Positions 34,047-42,110 of a DNA stretch of 64,000 nt are shown in pieces. How positions within the stretch are numbered: the first letter of the stretch is position 1; each line of letters begins with the position of its first letter. Below the pieces are notes generated by a model. It worked only from the letters and a program-made list of their open reading frames with translations. It was not told the DNA's origin and ran no database searches. The position numbers and the translations under genes were made by a program. Origin of the DNA: Natronococcus pandeyae (lineage in GTDB: Archaea > Halobacteriota > Halobacteria > Halobacteriales > Natrialbaceae); assembly GCF_008122205.1 (NCBI RefSeq), contig NZ_PHNJ01000012.1:1-64000 (forward strand). The letters are read 5' to 3'.

Positions 34047-34733
34047 GTGCTGTCGGTCGAACTCCACGTCCACTCGTCGCTGTCCTACGACGGGCGCGAC
34101 TCCATCGATCTCATCCTCGAGCAAGCCGAAGCCGTCGGACTCGACGCGATCGCCGTGACTGATCACGACGAGATCAGCGCGAGTCTCGAGGCCGCCGAAC
34201 GCGCGTCCGACTACGGGTTGGTCGGCATTCCCGCGATCGAAATCTCGAGCAAGGCTGGCCACATCCTCGGCCTGGGCGTCGAAGAAGCGATCCCGCCGGG
34301 GCTCTCCTACGAGGAGACCCTCGAGGAGATCCACTCCCAGGGTGGACTGGCGGTGATCCCGCACCCGTTCCAGCAGTCGCGACACGGCGTGACGGCCAGG
34401 ATATCGCGCGACGAACTCACGAAAGGCGACGCCATCGAGGTCTACAACTCGCGGCTGCTGACCGGCCGGGCGAACCGGCAGGCCGAACGGTTCGCCAGCT
34501 CCCGCGGTCTCCCGATGACGGCGGGCAGCGACGCTCACATCAGCGAGATGGTCGGGCAGGCGGTCACCCGGGTCGACGCCGACGAGCGCTCCGCCGACGC
34601 GATCCTCGAGGCGATCCGCGAGGGGAAGACCTCGGTCGAAGGAAAACGAACGCCGTGGCACATCAGCTTCCGCCAGTTCGGCGGCGGCGTCACGCGGCGC
34701 ATCAGGAACACCGTCCTGGGAGTTTTTAAATGA
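34047..34733 (+). CDS. PHP-domain metal-dependent phosphoesterase
   Basis: A 228-residue PHP protein. The metal-binding motifs are in order: ELHVHSSLSYDG (HxH), AIAVTDHDEISAS (DHD), the Glu in GIPAIEISSKAGHILGLG, VIPHPFQQSRHG (HPF), and MTAGSDAHISEMVG (DAH). Family members hydrolyse phosphoesters, among them nucleoside 3',5'-bisphosphates and histidinol phosphate. The GTG at 34047 gives the family-like N-terminus MLSVELHVHSSL, with a TATA-like TTTTGACC about 28 bases upstream; a TTG at 34020 is less likely. The stop overlaps the next gene by 4 bp as ATGA. Confidence 0.88.
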   Translation: MLSVELHVHSSLSYDGRDSIDLILEQAEAVGLDAIAVTDHDEISASLEAAERASDYGLVGIPAIEISSKAGHILGLGVEEAIPPGLSYEETLEEIHSQGGLAVIPHPFQQSRHGVTARISRDELTKGDAIEVYNSRLLTGRANRQAERFASSRGLPMTAGSDAHISEMVGQAVTRVDADERSADAILEAIREGKTSVEGKRTPWHISFRQFGGGVTRRIRNTVLGVFK

Positions 34734-35863
34734 GCCTCCGCGGCGCCGACCCCAAAACCGTTCGCGACGCCATCGAGACCGGCGAGCCGCTCCCCGGAAC
34801 GTTCGGCTTCGCCGGCGAGGTCGACGGCCGACTCGTACGCGACGTGCTCGGACGAGTGCCGCTGTTCGTCGACCGCGAAGCCGACGAGTCGACCGAGCCG
34901 ACGTGGGCGTTCGAACCGGACGCGCTCGAGAACCCGGTCCACTTTCCTGCAGGTTCGGTCTCGCAGTCGAACGGAACCGACCCGGAGCGCGTCTGGCCGC
35001 TTCCCGAACCGACGCCCGAGAGCGATCCGGACGCTGCGCTCGAGGCACTCGATCGAGCGATCCGAATGGCCACCGACCAGATTCGAGCCGACGACCGTGA
35101 CGTCGCAGTCGCCTTTTCCGGCGGCGTCGACTCGGCACTGGTCGCCGAACTGCTCGACGCGCCGTTGTACGTCGTCGGCTTCCCGGACAGCCACGACGTC
35201 GAGGCCGCCCGGACGGCCGCCACAGCGATGGATCGCGATCTGCTGGTCGTCGACCTCGAGCCCGCGGACCTCGAGCGAGCGGTTCCAGAGGTCGCCCGTG
35301 CGATCGGCCGGACGAACGCGATGGACGTCCAGATCGCGCTTCCGTTCTATCTGGTCGGCGAGCGCGTCGCCGCCGACGGCTACGACGCGCTGGCGGTCGG
35401 CCAGGGCGCCGACGAACTGTTCGGCGGCTACGAGAAAGTCGTCCGGCTCGACCACCGTGTCGAGGCCGAGACGGTCCGCGGTGCGGTCCGCGAACAGATC
35501 CACAGTCTCTCCGAACAGCTGCCGAGAGACGTCCGCGCGATCGAGGCGGCGGGCCTCGAGCCCGTCGCGCCGCTGCTTCACGACGCCGTGATCGACGCGG
35601 CGCTGCGGCTGCCGGACGAGCTACTGGCCGACGAGAAGAGCCGGAAGCGTGGCTTCAGACGCGTGGCGGCGCAGTATCTGCCCGACGAAGTCGCCAGCCG
35701 GGACAAGAAGGCGGTCCAGTACGGCAGCCTCGTCGCCCGCGAACTCGACCGACTCGCCCGCCAGGCCGGCTACAAGCGCCGGATGGACGACCACGTTACG
35801 ACGTACGTCGAGTCGCTGCTCGAGGGGAATACTACGACGGGAGCGGGCAGAGACTCGCGGTGA
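34730..35863 (+). CDS. Asparagine-synthetase-like protein lacking an active glutaminase domain
   Basis: A 377-residue protein. The C-terminal synthetase domain is complete in outline. It has the PP-loop VAVAFSGGVDSALVAELL (about residues 123-140), LAVGQGADELFGGYEKVVRL, and RRVAAQYLPDEVASRDKKAVQYGS. In glutamine-dependent AsnB the first residue is a catalytic Cys. Here the N-terminal about 110 residues keep only a remnant (FAGEVDGRLVRDVLGRVPLFVDRE) of that domain and have no Cys1. It may use ammonia, or adenylate a different carboxylate. It starts inside the stop of the PHP gene (ATGA), so the two are coupled. Its 3' end overlaps a convergent cupin gene by 32 bp. Confidence 0.85.
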   Translation: MSLRGADPKTVRDAIETGEPLPGTFGFAGEVDGRLVRDVLGRVPLFVDREADESTEPTWAFEPDALENPVHFPAGSVSQSNGTDPERVWPLPEPTPESDPDAALEALDRAIRMATDQIRADDRDVAVAFSGGVDSALVAELLDAPLYVVGFPDSHDVEAARTAATAMDRDLLVVDLEPADLERAVPEVARAIGRTNAMDVQIALPFYLVGERVAADGYDALAVGQGADELFGGYEKVVRLDHRVEAETVRGAVREQIHSLSEQLPRDVRAIEAAGLEPVAPLLHDAVIDAALRLPDELLADEKSRKRGFRRVAAQYLPDEVASRDKKAVQYGSLVARELDRLARQAGYKRRMDDHVTTYVESLLEGNTTTGAGRDSR

Positions 35864-36161
35864 AGATCACCGTCTCGTCGGTCTCGTTTTCGGCACCGTG
35901 CTCGACGCCGCGCTCGTGGAGCACGACGCCGGGCGCCTCGACCTGTTCTCGTTCGTCGCCCTGCAGGACGGTCACCGTCCCCTCGAGGACGTGAAAGACG
36001 TTCGTACTGTCGCCGTGCTCGTGGGGCTCGAGCGTCGCGCCCGGCCCGAGCGCGAAGGCCTTCACGAGCACGTCGTCTTCGACGACCAGTTCGGCGGTTT
36101 CGACCTCGCCGTCGGCTGGCTCGAGGTCGGTGAGCGTCTCGGCGTATCTGTCGAGCGTCAT
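35832..36161 (-). CDS. Small single-domain cupin
   Basis: A 109-residue cupin. The first motif is PGATLEPHEHGDSTNVFHVLEG with two His and a conserved Gly, and the second is APGVVLHERGVEHGAENETDE with the third His, so a mononuclear metal site is likely. It begins MTLDRYAETLTDLEPADGE. Function cannot be assigned within this diverse superfamily; stand-alone cupins of this size include metal-dependent isomerases, dioxygenases and ligand sensors. Its 3' end overlaps the end of the convergent asparagine-synthetase-like gene. Confidence 0.85.
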   Translation of the reverse strand: MTLDRYAETLTDLEPADGEVETAELVVEDDVLVKAFALGPGATLEPHEHGDSTNVFHVLEGTVTVLQGDEREQVEAPGVVLHERGVEHGAENETDETVIFTASLCPLPS

Positions 36162-36249
36162 CGGTCTCCCGTTCGGACCGGGATCGTATAAATCTCGGAC
36201 AGGCGGAACTGGCGTCGTCTTCAGAAGAGCCGTCGATCCGTACGGGGAG

Positions 36250-37341
36250 TCAGTCCTCGACCTCGGTCGGAAGAGCGTCGGCCGGCTCGTCGGACGTGTT
36301 CTTTGCGACCGTGCGGCGGTTGGCCTCGCCGATCCGATCCGCGACGTTGCCGACCATCTCCTCGAGGATGTCCTGCACTTCGCTGTCGTCGTCCTTGACG
36401 AGCGCACCCTTGCTGCCGTCCGCGCCGAAGTCGGGGTGGATCGGGACTCTGCCAACCATCGGGACGTCGTACTTGTCCACGATCGTGTCGGCACCTTCGG
36501 TTCCGAACAGTCCGTGTTGGTCGCCACAGCTCGGACAGACGAACGAACTCATATTCTCGACGATACCGAGGACGGGCGTGTCGTGTTTGTTGAACATCTG
36601 GACCCCCTTTCGGGTGTCGTCCAGCGCCATCTCCTGTGGCGTCGTCACGACGATCGCGCCCGTAACCGGCATCGACTGCAGCAGGTTTAGCGTCGCGTCA
36701 CCGGTGCCCGGCGGCAGGTCGACGATGAGGTAGTCGAGGCGCCCCCACTCGACGCCGTCGAGGAACTTCATCATGAACTTGTTGACCATCGGGCCACGGA
36801 GGATCGCCGGGTCGTCGTCCTCTTCCATCATGAACCCCATGCTGATCACCCGGACGCCGTCGGAGCGCGGCGGGACGATGTCCTCGTTCGGCGTGACGCC
36901 GGGGTCGCTCTCGACCGGCAGGATCTGGGGGATGTTCGGGCCGTGAATGTCGGCGTCGAGGAGGCCGACCATCGCGCCGCGTTTCTCGAGGCCGGCCGCG
37001 ATGTTAGCCGCGACGGTCGTCTTCCCGACGCCACCCTTTCCCGAGGAGACCGCGATGACGTTGCGCACCCGCGGCAGGACCTCGTCGTCGAAGCCGTGTT
37101 CCGCGCCTGCGTGGGCGCGCAGGTCGGCCTCGAGTCCGACCTCGTCGCAGACCTCTCGGATCCGATTTCCGAGTTCCATCTCGGAGGGGGCGTACGGTGC
37201 GTTAAACGCGAGCGAGATCCGGGCGGTCTCGTCGTCGATCGTGACGTCGTTGACGAGTCCGAGCGTGACGATGTCCTCGCCGATATCCGGATCTTCGATG
37301 CCCTCGAGTTTGATCTTGAGTTCGTGTTCTGTGATACTCAT
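36250..37341 (-). CDS. apbC: Mrp/NBP35 family Fe-S cluster carrier ATPase (ApbC)
   Basis: A 363-residue protein. The N-terminal MIP18-like domain (DPDIGEDIVTLGLVNDV) is followed by a deviant Walker A P-loop VIAVSSGKGGVGKTTVAANI, the switch GLLDADIHGPNIPQIL, and YLIVDLPPGTGDATLNLLQS. A CPSCG motif in SSFVCPSCGDQHGLFG bridges a [4Fe-4S] cluster between two subunits. It delivers Fe-S clusters to apoproteins. It lies directly downstream, on the same strand, of genes for a four-cluster Fe-S protein and its membrane partners. It could mature that complex, though it also has a housekeeping role. A hairpin at 37403-37419 separates it from that operon. Confidence 0.93.
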   Translation of the reverse strand: MSITEHELKIKLEGIEDPDIGEDIVTLGLVNDVTIDDETARISLAFNAPYAPSEMELGNRIREVCDEVGLEADLRAHAGAEHGFDDEVLPRVRNVIAVSSGKGGVGKTTVAANIAAGLEKRGAMVGLLDADIHGPNIPQILPVESDPGVTPNEDIVPPRSDGVRVISMGFMMEEDDDPAILRGPMVNKFMMKFLDGVEWGRLDYLIVDLPPGTGDATLNLLQSMPVTGAIVVTTPQEMALDDTRKGVQMFNKHDTPVLGIVENMSSFVCPSCGDQHGLFGTEGADTIVDKYDVPMVGRVPIHPDFGADGSKGALVKDDDSEVQDILEEMVGNVADRIGEANRRTVAKNTSDEPADALPTEVED

Positions 37342-37402
37342 GGTGCGTCGAGATGCTCTACGCGAATGGTAGGCGCGGAACGGGATACGTGTGATGGTTC
37401 GG

Positions 37403-37419
37403 ACCCTGAAAACCAGGGT
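37403..37419. repeat. Hairpin between the NrfD operon and apbC
   Basis: ACCCTGAAAACCAGGGT is a perfect 6-bp inverted repeat with a 5-base loop (CAGGGT/ACCCTG on the minus strand around GTTTT). It lies 90 bp past the last gene of the Fe-S/NrfD operon and 62 bp before apbC. It could be an operon terminator or an operator for apbC. Confidence 0.45.
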
Positions 37420-37509
37420 AACGAGAACGAACGACGGTGAACAGAGACGGAAGCGATCAGTGACTGTCGTCGATAGCGCAAAAAACGAGCGAAACGGCGA
37501 TCGGTCGCG

Positions 37510-37818
37510 TTACGGTCCGGGCGACGCGAGCGGTTCGGGCATCCCGCCGTAGAACACGATGCCGATGATCACGGTCAGGATGAACATCCCGATCCACATC
37601 TGCGCCGTAATCGCGACGAGATAGGAGACACCGAGCAGTCCGGTGCCCGTCTCGCGTGGCTCGCCGAGGAACCACGCGGCGACCATAACGTACACCGGGA
37701 CGAGGACCACAGCGAAGATGAGGTACGTTCCGATGTTCGGGAAGCCGGTCAGACCCTCGGTCCCGTCGTACCCGTGGTAGAGGACGTGCGTGAGGGCGTT
37801 CGAAAGTGCCGGAATCAT
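37510..37818 (-). CDS. Small membrane subunit of the Fe-S/NrfD module
   Basis: A 102-residue protein, MIPALSNALTHVLYHGYDGT followed by two long hydrophobic segments (TYLIFAVVLVPVYVMVAAWF and AQMWIGMFILTVIIGIVFYG). It has no Cys and no recognised family. Its start overlaps the NrfD gene's stop by 4 bp, so it is made together with NrfD and is probably an accessory membrane subunit of the same complex, comparable in position to the small membrane subunits of alternative complex III. That comparison is inference. Confidence 0.8.
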   Translation of the reverse strand: MIPALSNALTHVLYHGYDGTEGLTGFPNIGTYLIFAVVLVPVYVMVAAWFLGEPRETGTGLLGVSYLVAITAQMWIGMFILTVIIGIVFYGGMPEPLASPGP

Positions 37819-39188
37819 GCTTCAACCTCCGGCTTCTTCGTACTTTCCTCTACCGGTTCGTGTTCGTGTTCGTGACCGTGATCGCCGCGAAGGTGTTCGA
37901 TCGCGTGGAGTTCGACCACGGGGACGACCTTGGCGATGACGAGGAAGAACAGCGTCACCATGCCGATCGTTCCGAGCAGGGAGAGCCACTCGATCGCGCT
38001 CGGGAAGTACTCACCGGGGGTCGCCGCGTAGATCTCGAAGGTCGGGTGCATGAACCCTTCGACGACGAACAGCAGCTTCTCGATGAGCGTCGCGAACAGC
38101 ACCAGCACACCGGCGATCATGGCGCGGAGTCGAGTGAACAGCGCCGGACGGATCGTCTGTGCGAAGATGAAGACGAGCGTCCCGAAGACGAGTCCCATCG
38201 AGAGCAGGTAGACCGGGTGGAACAGCGTCGCTTCCTGTGCGACGGCCGTATCGATCGGCGCTGCGAAGAGTCCGACGACGTTCTGCTGAAGCTGTAGCCA
38301 GAGGAACAGCAGACAGAAGAACCCGAGCCACAGCAGGAGACCGCGGAAGACGTCGTCGGTCATGATGTGGTCCCAGTCGTAGGCGCGCCGGAAGGCGGCA
38401 GCGACGAGGATCACGCCGCTGATCGCCGACGTCAGTGCGATCGTGAGGAACTGCGGGCCCTGCACGGCGCTGAACCAGGCCGGCATACCTGGCAGCACGG
38501 CGAACAGCCACGGAATGACGCCGCCGTGAAGCAGCAGTGGGGCCATGATGATGATCGCGAGTGCGAGCCACCAGACCATCCGCTCGATGATCTGGTCTTC
38601 CTGCTCGGAGTAACCGAGCGTCATGGCGTCGTAGACCGGACTGAAGTGGTCCGGAAGCTGGTCGCGAAGTCGCGTAATGTCGTAGCGGAGCGTCAGTGCG
38701 AGGTAGGTCGCGGTCAGCACGAAGTAAGCCGTGATGACCGTCACGTCCCACACCAGCGGCGAGTTGTTGACCGTGATGTGGTAGTGTCCGAGGACGCTCG
38801 TGACCATTCGGTCGGGACGGCCCATGTGGACGAGAATGTAGAAGCCTGCGGCGGAGAGGCCGGCAAGCGTCAGCATCTCTGCGAGACGGGCGACCGGCAT
38901 GTAGCGGTCCATCCCGAGCAGTCTGACTGCGGCCGAGAGGATGATGCCGCCGTGGGCGATCCCGACCCACCAGATAAATGCGCCGATGTACAGTCCCCAG
39001 GTGACGCCGCCACCGCTCCCCCAGTCGGAGAGCCCGGTGACGATCATCCCCTGCTGAAGCTGGTACATCCAGGCGACGAGGAACGCTCCAAGCGCCAGGG
39101 CGCAGACGGCGAACAGGACGAAGAACTTCTTCGACGTGTTCTGGATCGGACGGAGGATGTCGGCCTCGGTTGGCGTCTTCGTGCTCAT
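37815..39188 (-). CDS. NrfD/PsrC-type quinol-interacting membrane subunit
   Basis: A 457-residue protein with about ten membrane helices, beginning MSTKTPTEADILRPIQNTSK. It matches the NrfD family in GGGVTWGLYIGAFIWWVGIAHGGIILSAAVRLLG, the conserved first helical bundle, and in further segments PLVWDVTVITAYFVLTATYL and LHGGVIPWLFAVLPGMPAWFSAV. NrfD proteins exchange electrons with menaquinol on behalf of a periplasmic-side Fe-S subunit. A His-rich hydrophilic tail (HLRGDHGHEHEHE) ends the protein. Both ends overlap neighbours by 4 bp (ATGA), giving the order Fe-S protein, NrfD, small membrane protein. Confidence 0.92.
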   Translation of the reverse strand: MSTKTPTEADILRPIQNTSKKFFVLFAVCALALGAFLVAWMYQLQQGMIVTGLSDWGSGGGVTWGLYIGAFIWWVGIAHGGIILSAAVRLLGMDRYMPVARLAEMLTLAGLSAAGFYILVHMGRPDRMVTSVLGHYHITVNNSPLVWDVTVITAYFVLTATYLALTLRYDITRLRDQLPDHFSPVYDAMTLGYSEQEDQIIERMVWWLALAIIIMAPLLLHGGVIPWLFAVLPGMPAWFSAVQGPQFLTIALTSAISGVILVAAAFRRAYDWDHIMTDDVFRGLLLWLGFFCLLFLWLQLQQNVVGLFAAPIDTAVAQEATLFHPVYLLSMGLVFGTLVFIFAQTIRPALFTRLRAMIAGVLVLFATLIEKLLFVVEGFMHPTFEIYAATPGEYFPSAIEWLSLLGTIGMVTLFFLVIAKVVPVVELHAIEHLRGDHGHEHEHEPVEESTKKPEVEA

Positions 39189-41020
39189 AGCGACACCCCG
39201 GCGTCACCGACCGTCTCCTCGTCGAGAACGTCCTTGCGGTTGTCGACGAGGCTCACGGACTCGCCGTCCGCACGTTCGTAGCTGAGGTCCTCGTACCGAA
39301 CACCAGTTCCCGTCGGCTCGGTCTGTTCCGCGTTTGGACCGGGCTCGTTGCCGAGGTAGATGATGTTCGGGTTGGTTCCGACGTCCTCGAGGAGCTTGAA
39401 GTTCGAGGCGGGCGTCCCGGCGAACTGCTCGAGCAGGAACTGGGCCGCTTCCTCGTCCGGCTCGAACTCTTCCTCGTCTTCGTCTTCTTCGTCTTCGTCG
39501 TCGGCTTCCTCTTCCTCGTCTTCTTCGTCTTCCTCGTCGTCGCCGTTCTCGTCGTCACCGTTCTCGTCGTCGCCGTTCTCGTCGTCACCGTTCTCGTCGC
39601 CGGCTTCCTCTTCGTCGGTGTCGACGCCTTCTTCGTCGCCTTCGCCCTCTTCTGCCAGGTCGGGTTCGTCGGCGAGGTCGAGTTGAGAGAGCAGTTCCTG
39701 ACTCTCGAGGTCGAGGCCGTGGTCGGAGAGCGCGTCCAGGACCTCCTGGACATCCTCCTCGTACTCGGCGATGTCACCGTCGCCCTCGCCCATGTTTTCG
39801 CCGGTGATTTCGACGGCGATCAGCAGGGCGAGTTCGTCCTCTTCGAGGTCGGTTGCCTCGATGACGGATTCGAGGTCGTCGTCGGCGTCCTCGAGGTCCT
39901 CCTCGAGTTCGTCAGCGGACGGTGGGTTGAGCTGTGCGAGCGTCCGGCCGCGACTCGGATTGCCAGCGTACGCCTGCGGGTCGCTGGTCGAGTCGTTCAT
40001 GTTGCCGAACTGGATCGCGTCCGGCGGACAGGCCTCCTCACACGCCGTCGTTCCGACCGCTTCGTCACCCATGTGACCGTCCTGGCGGGACGGACACATC
40101 GTACACTTGCTCATCGTGCCACGCGGTGCGCGGCTGTCGACCCAGCGGTCGTCTTCGGAGGTCATGTGGTCGCCCTGCTCGCCGGGTTCGACACCGTGTA
40201 CGTCCGCGATTTCGTCCGTGGAGACGTCCGGTTCGTCCCACTGGAAGTAGTTGACGCCATACGGGCAGGCGACCTGACAGTAGCGACAACCGATACAGAC
40301 GTCGTAGTCGGTCAGCACGAGTCCGTCCTTGTCGCGAGTGTGGCGGGCCGTCGTCGGACAGACCTTCTCACAGGGCGCGTCAGTACAGTGCTGACACGGC
40401 CGAACGAGTCGGTTTCGGCTCGTACTACTCGGCGCACCGGCGTCCTCGTACTCGAGGACGTACATCCAGTTGACGCCCTGGTCGAGGTTGTTCTCGGTCG
40501 AACACGCCGTCACGCAGGAGAGACAGCCGTCACAGCGCTCGAGGTCGATGGCCATCCCCCACTGGACGTCACCCTCGTCGGCACCCGGCGCGCCCGATTC
40601 GTCGTCCTCGTCCTGGGCGGCGGCGAGCGCTTGCTGGTCGCCGTCGTCGACGGTAGCCCAGGCGCCGAGGCCGACGGCAGCGGCGCCGGCCCCCATCTTC
40701 TTCATCACGTCACGGCGGGGCTCTTCGCCGTCGCCCTCGAACTTCTCCAGCATGCTCGAGAACGTGCCCTTCGCTTCCTCCTGGGCGTTCTCGTAGGCTT
40801 CCTGGGTCGGGCGGTTGTCCTCGCCGAACTCCTCCATTACGTCCTCGTGGTACTTCTCGTGGAAGTCGGCCTCGGAGAGTTCGCCTTTCGTCACCCGCAT
40901 CGCGTCTTCGGCCATCTCCATCCCGAGATCCGTGTCGTACTCGGTGTCGTCGAGCATTCCCTCGAGATCGTTCTCCCACTCTTCACCGAGCGGATGGAAC
41001 GACTCGTCGTCCGTGCTCAT
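39185..41020 (-). CDS. Four-cluster [4Fe-4S] protein with internal Tat signal and acidic insert
   Basis: A 611-residue protein of the NrfC/HybA/PsrB type. Sixteen Cys in four groups bind four [4Fe-4S] clusters: 163/166/169/173, 209/212/217/221, 242/245/248/252 and 306/309/327/331. About 100 acidic, helical residues precede a twin-arginine motif PRRDVMKKMGAGAAAVGLGA (101-120), so the Tat signal is internal, like the extended Tat domains of alternative-complex-III-type proteins. The family sequence is interrupted after about residue 355 and resumes at FKLLEDVGTNPNIIYLG (541-557). The intervening ~185 residues form an acidic insert with helical stretches and a low-complexity core containing four GDDEN/NGDD units and long Glu/Asp runs. 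The gene is first in an operon with NrfD. No molybdopterin catalytic subunit is adjacent. Confidence 0.9.
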   Translation of the reverse strand: MSTDDESFHPLGEEWENDLEGMLDDTEYDTDLGMEMAEDAMRVTKGELSEADFHEKYHEDVMEEFGEDNRPTQEAYENAQEEAKGTFSSMLEKFEGDGEEPRRDVMKKMGAGAAAVGLGAWATVDDGDQQALAAAQDEDDESGAPGADEGDVQWGMAIDLERCDGCLSCVTACSTENNLDQGVNWMYVLEYEDAGAPSSTSRNRLVRPCQHCTDAPCEKVCPTTARHTRDKDGLVLTDYDVCIGCRYCQVACPYGVNYFQWDEPDVSTDEIADVHGVEPGEQGDHMTSEDDRWVDSRAPRGTMSKCTMCPSRQDGHMGDEAVGTTACEEACPPDAIQFGNMNDSTSDPQAYAGNPSRGRTLAQLNPPSADELEEDLEDADDDLESVIEATDLEEDELALLIAVEITGENMGEGDGDIAEYEEDVQEVLDALSDHGLDLESQELLSQLDLADEPDLAEEGEGDEEGVDTDEEEAGDENGDDENGDDENGDDENGDDEEDEEDEEEEADDEDEEDEDEEEFEPDEEAAQFLLEQFAGTPASNFKLLEDVGTNPNIIYLGNEPGPNAEQTEPTGTGVRYEDLSYERADGESVSLVDNRKDVLDEETVGDAGVSL

Positions 41021-41160
41021 TACCGGAGAACACCTCTGGACGTGGCGGTTCGGTTACACGCCAGTACGTAGTTGGATACAGTCATATGTCTCCTCTATCC
41101 CGCACTCACGACTAGACCTTGTTGAACTATCGAGTCGATTTCCAACTACTGAGAATGGTT

Positions 41161-41174
41161 GCGAACATATTCGC
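41161..41174. promoter_or_regulatory. CGAACA-N2-TTCG box upstream of the Fe-S/NrfD operon
   Basis: GCGAACATATTCGC is an imperfect palindrome (arms GCGAA and TTCGC perfect). It lies between the end of the HTH regulator gene and the start of the Fe-S protein gene, about 147 bases before the latter's ATG. It shares CGAACA-N2-TTCGC with boxes upstream of the regulator and nirK. Confidence 0.7.
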
Positions 41175-41303
41175 CTCTATATATTGGTCCAGCTCGCAAA
41201 CGAGCGCAGCTCCCGGCCACCTCCATCGGCACCGTCGTCGAGTCGAAAGCCGCACGATTCATCACCGTGTCCCATCGTCTCGGCCCATATCCTTCTATCC
41301 CGG

Positions 41304-41975
41304 TCAATCGCTCACGAGCTGGTCCTCGAGCGACTCGGAACGGCCGTCGGGAAACTCCTCGACGAACCGCTTGACGATCGCCTCTTCTGCCCGGTGGAGC
41401 GTCTCGCTACAGGTCGACTTGGCGATGCCCAGGTGGTCGGCCAACTCCGTCAGCGAGCAACGTCGTGGCGTATCGTAGTACCCCTCGTCGACAGCCGTGA
41501 CGGCGACCTCGAGCTGTCGTTCCGAGAGAAGCTGACTCTCGTAGAGTTGCTCCTGAACGCGTTCGATCCGATACCGGAGGCCGACCTGCTCGAGCCGATC
41601 GGCGAGCGCTGCGAGCTGTTCCCGCGATCCCGTGACGTCGACCACCGCTTCGCCGTCCTGGATTTCGACCGGCAGATCGATCGGGGTTCCAGCCTCGCGA
41701 GAGGAGAACAACAGCAGGGGTGCCGTCGTATCGAAATGAACCGTCCTCTCGTCGTCGGTCCGTCCGACGGTCGAGAGATTCGAGATCTGCGGGTGATCGT
41801 CCAGTTCGTCGACTGCCTCGGCGACTTCGGAGCCGGTGAGACGAACGAGCGCAAAGCCCGATCCCGCACCCGGGACAGCCTCGAGCATTCGGAACGTCGT
41901 CTCGGGGAAGGCCGTCGAGACCTGCCACATCCAGACCTGCTCGGGCATCGTGATGGTGAGTGTCGCCTGGGCCAT
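41304..41975 (-). CDS. Bacterio-opsin-activator-type HTH transcriptional regulator
   Basis: A 223-residue protein. The C-terminal HTH_10 (bat) domain spans about residues 145-205: LLSERQLEVAVTAVDEGYYDTPRRCSLTELADHLGIAKSTCSETLHRAEEAIV, in which TELADHLGIAKSTCSE is the helix-turn-helix. The N-terminal 140 residues form a bat-type sensory region. The only Cys are 173 and 189 within the DNA-binding domain, so it lacks the N-terminal Cys cluster reported for redox-sensing relatives such as DmsR and NarO (from memory). The ATG at 41975 gives MAQATLTITMPEQVWMWQVS. A perfect CGAACATGTTCG box lies about 78 bp upstream and another beyond its 3' end towards the Fe-S operon, so it is a good candidate to act on, or be controlled through, these sites. 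Confidence 0.88.
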   Translation of the reverse strand: MAQATLTITMPEQVWMWQVSTAFPETTFRMLEAVPGAGSGFALVRLTGSEVAEAVDELDDHPQISNLSTVGRTDDERTVHFDTTAPLLLFSSREAGTPIDLPVEIQDGEAVVDVTGSREQLAALADRLEQVGLRYRIERVQEQLYESQLLSERQLEVAVTAVDEGYYDTPRRCSLTELADHLGIAKSTCSETLHRAEEAIVKRFVEEFPDGRSESLEDQLVSD

Positions 41976-41990
41976 GCAAACGTGTAATCC

Positions 41991-42002
41991 GTACGATCGT
42001 AC
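41991..42002. promoter_or_regulatory. 12-bp perfect palindrome at the regulator promoter
   Basis: GTACGATCGTAC is self-complementary and lies 16-27 bases upstream of the regulator's ATG, between a TATA-like GAAGTATTTGAC and the start codon. It would overlap the transcription start, the right place for a repressor or autoregulatory site. Confidence 0.45.
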
Positions 42003-42046
42003 TGTCAAATACTTCCGTCTTCATTCCTATGGAGCGGGAATATCTG

Positions 42047-42060
42047 GCGAACATGTTCGC
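42047..42060. promoter_or_regulatory. Perfect GCGAACATGTTCGC palindrome upstream of the HTH regulator
   Basis: All 14 bases are self-complementary. The centre is about 78 bases upstream of the regulator ATG and about 35 bases upstream of the TATA-like element GAAGTATTTGAC, the usual place for an archaeal activator site. It is the best of the CGAACA-N2-TTCG boxes in the window. Confidence 0.75.
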
Positions 42061-42110
42061 TTGGTGTCCCTCTCCGCCGCTTCGAGGGCAGTCCTCCAGT
42101 CGAGGGGCTA

